Assembly: GCF_933775445.1 (NCBI RefSeq)
Contig: NC_065874.1
Location: 32,434,501-32,498,500, forward strand
Length of the DNA stretch: 64,000 nucleotides
Direction: 5' to 3'
From: Argentina anserina
Taxonomy: Eukaryota; Streptophyta; Magnoliopsida; Rosales; Rosaceae
Shown here: positions 58,509 to 64,000 of the stretch, one piece after another
Layout of the letters: every line of letters begins with the position of its first letter
Position numbering within the stretch: the stretch's first letter is position 1
Program-made: the position numbers and the translations under genes
Notes under the pieces: generated by a model
Told to the model about the DNA's origin: nothing
The model's database searches: none
The model's input: the letters and a program-made list of their open reading frames with translations, nothing else

Positions 58509-58872
58509 GTGCATTTGAATGTGGGAGGTAGAAAGTTCTCCACAACAGTAGATACCCTGAGGAGGCAGCCGGGGTCTGTGCTTGATGTCATCTTTAACAG
58601 AAAGTTCGAGCTCCATAAGGAGAAGGGGTGCGTGATAATCGACAAATATGGCAAGTTGTTTAGCTATGTTTTGAATTGGTTGAGAACCAGAAGTCTTGCT
58701 GTTTTATAAGCTAGATGTATACTCAACTAACACATGAAGCTGGTTACTATCACTTGCCTGGCTGGAAGAATGAAATCGAGGAGATTCTACTCTAGTTGAA
58801 TGTCGATCTGACCAAACAAGAATTCATATCAATAAAGAAATATGGAGTATTCAAAGGACTCAATCTTTTTAG
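58509..58872 (+). pseudogene. BTB/POZ (T1-type) fragment of FIP2/KCTD9-like family
   Basis: VHLNVGGRKFSTTVDTL through YGKLFSYVLNWLR is a T1-type BTB domain as in plant BTB plus pentapeptide-repeat proteins (FIP2-like). It meets a stop at 58707; the family continuation then appears in another frame (EAGYYHLPGWKNEIEEILL), a TAG, and LTKQEFISIKKYGVFKGLNLF. The pentapeptide region is absent. It is therefore a truncated pseudogene with at least one frameshift and two stops. Confidence 0.75.
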
Positions 58873-60062
58873 GTATGTGTTTAGGGGTTAATCTAACTGT
58901 AAGAGTTTAAGAGTTAAAAGTGAGGTAAAAAATGTAATCTAACCGTAAGACGTGAATATACAAAAGAATCTCCACACAATACATACAATAACTAAAAGTG
59001 AAGTCGTTTAGTCGTGTAAATGTGGATCATAAAATGTGAAAAGGAGATTGAAGAGGATTTGACTAGAAATGACAAAAAGAATAAGTAACCGTCACAAAGT
59101 GTGACCAAGTTTTATTTTTTTACTAGTAAAAGAGTGACCAAGAATCTCATAATAACCTAGAAATTTTAAGTAATCATCTGTAAGTTCATAATGTAATCGT
59201 AAACCATTGATTAGAATGTCATCAACTAATAGTCATTATTGAAAAAACACCTCTTAAAACAAAAAGGTAGAAATTTGTTTTTTTAAGAAGGTAGAAATTT
59301 ATTAGCAAGGGTTACTAAGTTGGAAATTTTTTTATTAATGATATTTCATATTTATAAATATCCTAACAGTTTTCAATTTGGATGAAATCTTCCAATAAAA
59401 TTAAACTGTTGAAATGTAGACATGTGTGTTAGAAAAAGGGTGAAACAAAAAAGTCCAACTTATTGATTCTCAATAGAAAGACTTAAATTTAATTTCAACA
59501 TTATGGCAGATCCACGTTGTAAACTACTTCGGTTATATAGCCAAACACAATGAGTCTCCAAGACACCCATAATTACATTTTTTTTCTTTCTTTCTCAACA
59601 AACTCCTAGCTAGTTAAAATTTGCAATTACATTTCTTTTGGATATTTGGGTAAACTCCAACACTGTGGCAGATCCACGTCGTAGGCTACTTGGGCTGCAG
59701 CCCAATCCAAAATATTATCGGGGATTAGCCCGCTTTCCATTTTGGGAACTAACTAGAACACAATTGGCAAGGCTGGGAGGGGACATCCTTTTTGGAACAA
59801 CTTCGAACCTGCAATTTGCATCCTCCCTTTTATCGGTCAGCACCGCTTGAAGTTGCTTTTCAAATTATTTATCTCGTAAATGCATGTAAGGTCTCCTATT
59901 ATGATCGGAGATTATAAGTTATAAGTTATAACTAATGGTAAGCAAGGTAAACAACTTAGGTCTCATCATTAAGCCATCAGATCAAGTGGGTTAATGGGCC
60001 TTAAACCCGGCCCGCATAAAAGCCTATTATAGTCCCGACCCAGTGAGTAGAGGGTCGGGCTT
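58873..60062. other. Intergenic with repeated phrase
   Basis: AT-rich. The phrase GGCAGATCCACG occurs twice (about 59504 and 59667), the second followed by GGGCTGCAGCCC; probably transposon debris. No gene recognised. Confidence 0.35.
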
Positions 60063-61190
60063 AATTTAGGGGTGAGAAACCCGGCCCAACCCGTCGAGCC
60101 CGGCCCGTAAAAGCCCGCCTGGCCCGGTCCGCAAAATCCCGTAAATATATGATATATAGACATATAGTTATATACAAATAATATCATTATATATTATGCT
60201 AATATACTGAATAATAAATATTTATATATAAAATAATATTGCTATAATAAATATCAGTATATATTTATATTAATCAAGTAAATTACCCGTAGTTAAAAAA
60301 TTAAAAAAAAAAGCAAGAATAAAATTTCAAAGTAGTGACGAATGTAACTAATGCATATTTGGAATAATACATATTTGTAGTAGTCAATATTGATTATAGT
60401 CAATTTTCTAAAAAAAGAAGATGATCTTGTGTGCGATGCTAATTAGGTACACACAATACATATAGAAAAAAATTAAACACAAGATAAGATATATATATAT
60501 ATATAATATGTAATAAGATAGATTCTAATATATTGATTAAGGATGGTTTGGTACATTACATGTATAGCATATTAACATACATGAATGTGTGAATCTAAAT
60601 TTTATTTGAATTTTTTTTGAATTTCAAAATACAATATTATTTTGAGTAATCTTAAATTCTGAAGTTGAACATACGTTTCATTTTCAAAGCATTCAGTGAG
60701 TGTTACTCATATATATATATATATATATTTATTTATTTATCATGTTCATAATATATATGGGGGTTATAGTACAAACAAATTATTTTTTTGTTTGTAGCAC
60801 TTTGATATTATTATTATCTTAATGAGTTATAATCTTCCACTCATATGTAACTGGAAAATAAATATTTTGTTCAAACATCTATGTAGTAATTGGAAATGAC
60901 TTTGAACTGATGTATGCTTATATGGTGCCCTCATGACACCTCATTACGTACAATTGTATCTCGTGGTTTTTATTTCAATGAACTCATTTAGGTGTGGCCG
61001 CGTGGGGATGAGCCTCCCGTCCGGTTGGATTCACGGTGGGCTATTTGGCCTGGCCTGTAAAAGCCCACAAGACCCACTTTATACAGGTGGGGCTTGGATC
61101 TTAAACTTTTTGTATATTTCCAGCCCGACCCGCTATTTTTATAAAACATAATATAACTCAGTCCAGCCCGCCGTAAACGAGCCCTAAAAC
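60063..61190. mobile_element. Possible non-autonomous hAT-like element
   Basis: The left edge has TAGGGGTGAGAAACCCGGCC and several GGCCCG/AGCCCG motifs (60.06-60.14 kb); similar motifs return inverted near 61.02-61.18 kb, ending GAGCCCTA. The AT-rich middle has TA runs and no ORF. Boundaries and class are tentative. Confidence 0.35.
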
Positions 61191-61802
61191 AACTCTTTGT
61201 TGGACTCCCAATAGCTACAACTAAAAGGGCAACTAGGTTCCCATCAAGTCCCCAACTCCATCAGCATTCACATCATTATTGTACGTAACCCAGCGAATTG
61301 CATAACCAACCATGCCAGCTACAGGTAACACTTATATATCTTTATATCTAGCGAAATATAGCTGAAATTGATGGAATGCCATGGCTGCCAATATTAATTA
61401 ATAACGTGGGAATTGTGGCAATGCAAACTGAGAACAAAACCAGCAAACGGGTCATTAGGGCGCATGACAATATTCATTCGACGAAAAAATGTCTTAATGC
61501 TTCCGGTCTTCCGCTTATCAAGCTAATTCAATCATTCTCTTACATAAGAATTGTTAGTTTTCTGGAAAATGCTAGACGTACGTAGTAGCTGACATATGAA
61601 TACTAGAAATAAAAGAAGAACGAGAAGTGAATGAAGGATAATACGTACGTACATGAGAATGAGTCGTTCTATACGACTGGTGTATATTGAAGAAACAAGA
61701 AAATATAGCATTTGAATAAAGAAGCAAGAAAAGGATAAAAGATATCGCTAAAATTCACCTCATTCTATCCCTACCAACAACGTTTCTCTGATGTGGGCTG
61801 AT
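61191..61802. other. Intergenic
   Basis: No supported gene. It is the 3' flank of the BTB/pentapeptide pseudogene on the minus strand. Confidence 0.4.
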
Positions 61803-62794
61803 CTACAGGCTGAAAAAAACGGCATGTTCTCCGGTGTCATCAGATTCAACACCCACTGCAGAAGCTCCTTCAAGATCTGGCTCTATAAACTGAGAGCTTC
61901 CCAGATTCGCATAGTTAAAGTTAGCTCCTCGAAGATTTGTCTCAGCAAAACAAGAACTTCCCGAATTCGCCTCCTTAAATGTAGATCCTTGAAGATTTGC
62001 TATATGAAAGATAGTCCTACCCGACCTTCCGAAGTTTGCATAGTTAAAGTTAGCTCCTTCAAGATTTGCCTCTACAAACAAAGAATCTACCAAATGTGCA
62101 TTGTTAAAGGTAGCTCCATTGAGATTTGCCTTTTCAAACGACGACTGTATTTGTGCATTGTTAAAGGTAGCTCCTTCCAAATTTGCCTCTTTAAATATAG
62201 AACTCACCAAACGTGCATTGTTAAAGTTAGCACCTTCAGCATCGACATGGTCAAAACCTGAGTTTGAAAGATCTGCTTGTGCAAAGCACACATTTTTCAT
62301 ACATCCATAGCCAAAGTTTATTCCAGTCAGCTCCAATCCAGAAAGATCAAGGCCAGAAAGATTTACACCTCTAAACTTCGGGTCAGGCGAATAATGCTCC
62401 TTATGGAGTATGTACTTGATGATATCACGACGTGTTAAATCTGTACGTACCCAGCTCTTTCTCCTTCTTAGCCATTAGCAAGAGATGAATACCACTTGCA
62501 AGCCCTTCAAGCTGAAAAAACTCGGCCTCCTTTAGGAGTTGTGAGTACTTAGAATATTCTAACGTAGGAACACTACAATCTCCCTCAACCAATTGAAAAT
62601 GTATGTAAAAGATTCACCATCTCTGTCGATATAAACATATCCCTTTTCATCTTTACACAAGGAATGATCCCCGGTACTAAACATTGCAGCAAGCTTAGAA
62701 TTAGGGTCACTCTGAGTCAAAGTATTGATATGAGTGCAAAATTTCCTCCTACATTGAGGCAAACAAAAGAGGAGGAATCAGACTCAGAGTTCAT
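61803..62794 (-). pseudogene. BTB/POZ-pentapeptide repeat gene (FIP2/KCTD9-like), frameshifted
   Basis: The minus strand reads ATG at 62794 into a T1-type BTB domain (VCLNVGG; KFCTHINTLTQ; KGYVYIDRDGESFTYIFNWL), a linker (LLKEAEFFQLEGLASGI; LTRRDIIKYIL; KFRGVNLSGLDLSGLEL) and a run of pentapeptide repeats (A-N/D-L-x-G: ANLEGATFNNA, ANLNGATFNNA, NLRGANFNYA) to a stop at 61803. Three frame changes are needed, near 62750, 62582 and 62450, so as written no single ORF spans it. Family members act in BTB assemblies; this copy is probably dead unless the shifts are assembly errors in short runs. The pentapeptide half alone is open for 177 codons. Confidence 0.75.
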
Positions 62795-63348
62795 TGCTTG
62801 AAACTCGAAGATGGGAATGTAAGTGATGCTGGAAGCGCAACGAGACAACAGTTTCTCCAAAAAGTTATAAGAAAATCCAGTATTGTTAGGGGTCTTCTTC
62901 TAAAACGCGTAATCTAATGAACATGCTTATATAGAGCAAAATCTTGATCTTAATTGATCTAGGATTCCTACGGTATGCCAACTTTGATTCAAGGAGAATA
63001 CAACTTGTTCTAGGAATTCCTAATTTAACTTGGTTTCTAATAGAATTTTCATTAATAAGTCATCATAAGTTCAGAACCATTCGGGATTTGGTAATTTCGG
63101 ATTAAAGGAGCTAAGAGTACCAAGTGACCCAAGTGTTTGGGCCAGACCCACCTATGTACCAATGAGGTTTCGGTCTAAAAATGGCGGGAGAAGTTTGCCT
63201 TTTTCCAGATAAATATCTTAATCAACTCATATATTCCTCCATTTATATTTACAGAAACCCTCAAAGCATCAAAGAACTCAAACCGTTGTTCCCCAAAGCC
63301 CCAAACTTTACAGACCATCTCAAGTTCTCAACAGCCAGAAACCTCAAA
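62795..63348. other. Divergent upstream region
   Basis: Lies between the minus-strand pseudogene and the plus-strand RecQ gene. Contains the presumed 5' UTR of the latter; an in-frame upstream ATG at 63181 exists (56 codons earlier) but its extension has no helicase-like sequence. Confidence 0.5.
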
Positions 63349-64000
63349 ATGCAATCTACGCAGGCCATTCTCAAGGTGACAAAAGCATCCTCTTCACTTT
63401 CATAGATTAAAGTTTCGATTTTTACATCAATTTGTTTGTTGGGTATGTTAGATCAACTCTCATTTCTTCATTTTCGTGTTTTGGGTCACAGCAATATTTT
63501 GGGTTTTCTTCGTTTCGGCCATACCAAGAGGAAGTGATTGAGAAAATCATACATGGAAGGGACTCTTTAATTGTCATGGCCACTGGAAGTGGCAAGTCTT
63601 TGTGGTAAAGTGTTCTCCCCTCTAAATTTGATCTTCACTGTTTTGGAATATTGGGTTGATTTCATTATGCAAAGTTAAGAGCTTGAAAGTTATTTAATTT
63701 GGGTTTCAGTTATCAAGTGCCTCCTTTGGTTGTTGGAAAGACTGGTGTGGTTGTCAGCCCTCTTATATCCTTAATGCAAGATCAGGTGAACTAGCTTTCT
63801 TGGTGTTTTTGATTAGTTATCAATGAGACCCAGATTGCATGTCAGTAATATGTGTTTAATTTTGATGTAAAGGTGATGTCTTTGAAACAAAGAGGGATCA
63901 GAGCTGAATATATGGGTAGTAGTCAAACTGATAGCAGTGTTCAGAGCCGAGCCGAGAGTGGTCAATTTGATATCTTGTACATGACCCCTGAAAAGGCATG
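63349..64000 (+). CDS. RecQ-family DNA helicase, 5' part, cut by window end
   Basis: ATP-dependent 3'-5' DNA helicase of the RecQ family (replication, recombination and repair; nuclear). Exons: 63349-63375, 63492-63604, 63710-63785 and 63873 to beyond 64000. Seen: short N terminus (MQSTQAILK), QYFGFSSFRPYQEEVIE (RecQ motif 0, F-R-P-x-Q), Walker A MATGSGKSLCYQVP, VVVSPLISLMQDQV (motif Ia), and ILYMTPEKA near the edge. The DEAH box, HRDC or RQC parts lie outside. Start at 63349 fits the short N terminus of this subgroup; an in-frame ATG at 63181 is the alternative. Which RecQ paralogue it is cannot be fixed from this piece. Confidence 0.87.

Noticed and set aside
59638..59850. 70-codon ORF near 59.7 kb
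   Set aside because: Contains the repeated GGCAGATCCACG phrase and no known domain; probably transposon debris.
63181..63348. In-frame upstream ATG of the RecQ gene
   Set aside because: The 56-codon extension shows no helicase-like or targeting sequence I can recognise, so the start at 63349 is preferred.

Overview
The window is nuclear DNA of a flowering plant. It has intron-rich genes with GT-AG introns, P450 and reticulon families of plant type, a plastid-targeted Ycf54 protein, and LTR retrotransposons of the Copia, Athila-like and solo-LTR kinds. A eudicot, perhaps Rosaceae, fits, but that family-level guess rests on general resemblance and is weak. No bacterial, CRISPR or prophage features are present.

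Layout. 1-5.3 kb: complete 12-exon gene for the cohesin loader subunit MAU2/SCC4 (minus). 5.8-7.05 kb: a TIR transposon carrying a fragment of a COBRA gene. 7.3-9.8 kb: intact five-exon CYP714-type P450 (minus). 10-31 kb: a retrotransposon-rich block with a decayed Athila-like element and four copies of one solo-LTR family (LTRs about 2.6-2.9 kb), some nested. 32.1-34.3 kb: a second CYP714-type P450 (plus) with exon lengths identical to the first but a stop at codon 11 of the ancestral reading frame. 34.8-36.9 kb: a fifth LTR of the same family with a large internal deletion. 37.4-38.5 kb: reticulon-like gene. 39.2-40.6 kb: Ycf54/LCAA-like chloroplast gene (minus). 42.6-47.2 kb: tandem pair of FHIT-type Ap3A hydrolase genes. 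48-55.5 kb: a structurally complete young Copia element (minus) with identical LTRs. 55.5-63 kb: intergenic DNA with two broken BTB/pentapeptide-repeat pseudogenes, a triplicated satellite and transposon debris. 63.3-64 kb: 5' part of a RecQ helicase gene, cut by the window edge.

The host genes do not form one pathway; they cover chromosome cohesion, gibberellin or related metabolism, ER shape, chlorophyll synthesis, nucleotide signalling and DNA repair. The most notable observations are: (1) both FHIT copies appear to use an AT-AC, U12-type intron preceded by a 3-nt microexon; (2) the Copia element has separate gag and pol ORFs, each starting exactly at a 3' splice-site-like TTTGTAG/ATG, behind an ATG-free 600-nt leader with a good splice donor; (3) an inverted, end-trimmed LTR is flanked by a 116-bp duplication rather than a 5-bp target-site duplication; (4) a Harbinger-like element carries a captured COBRA fragment; (5) the second CYP714 gene has lost its original start region.
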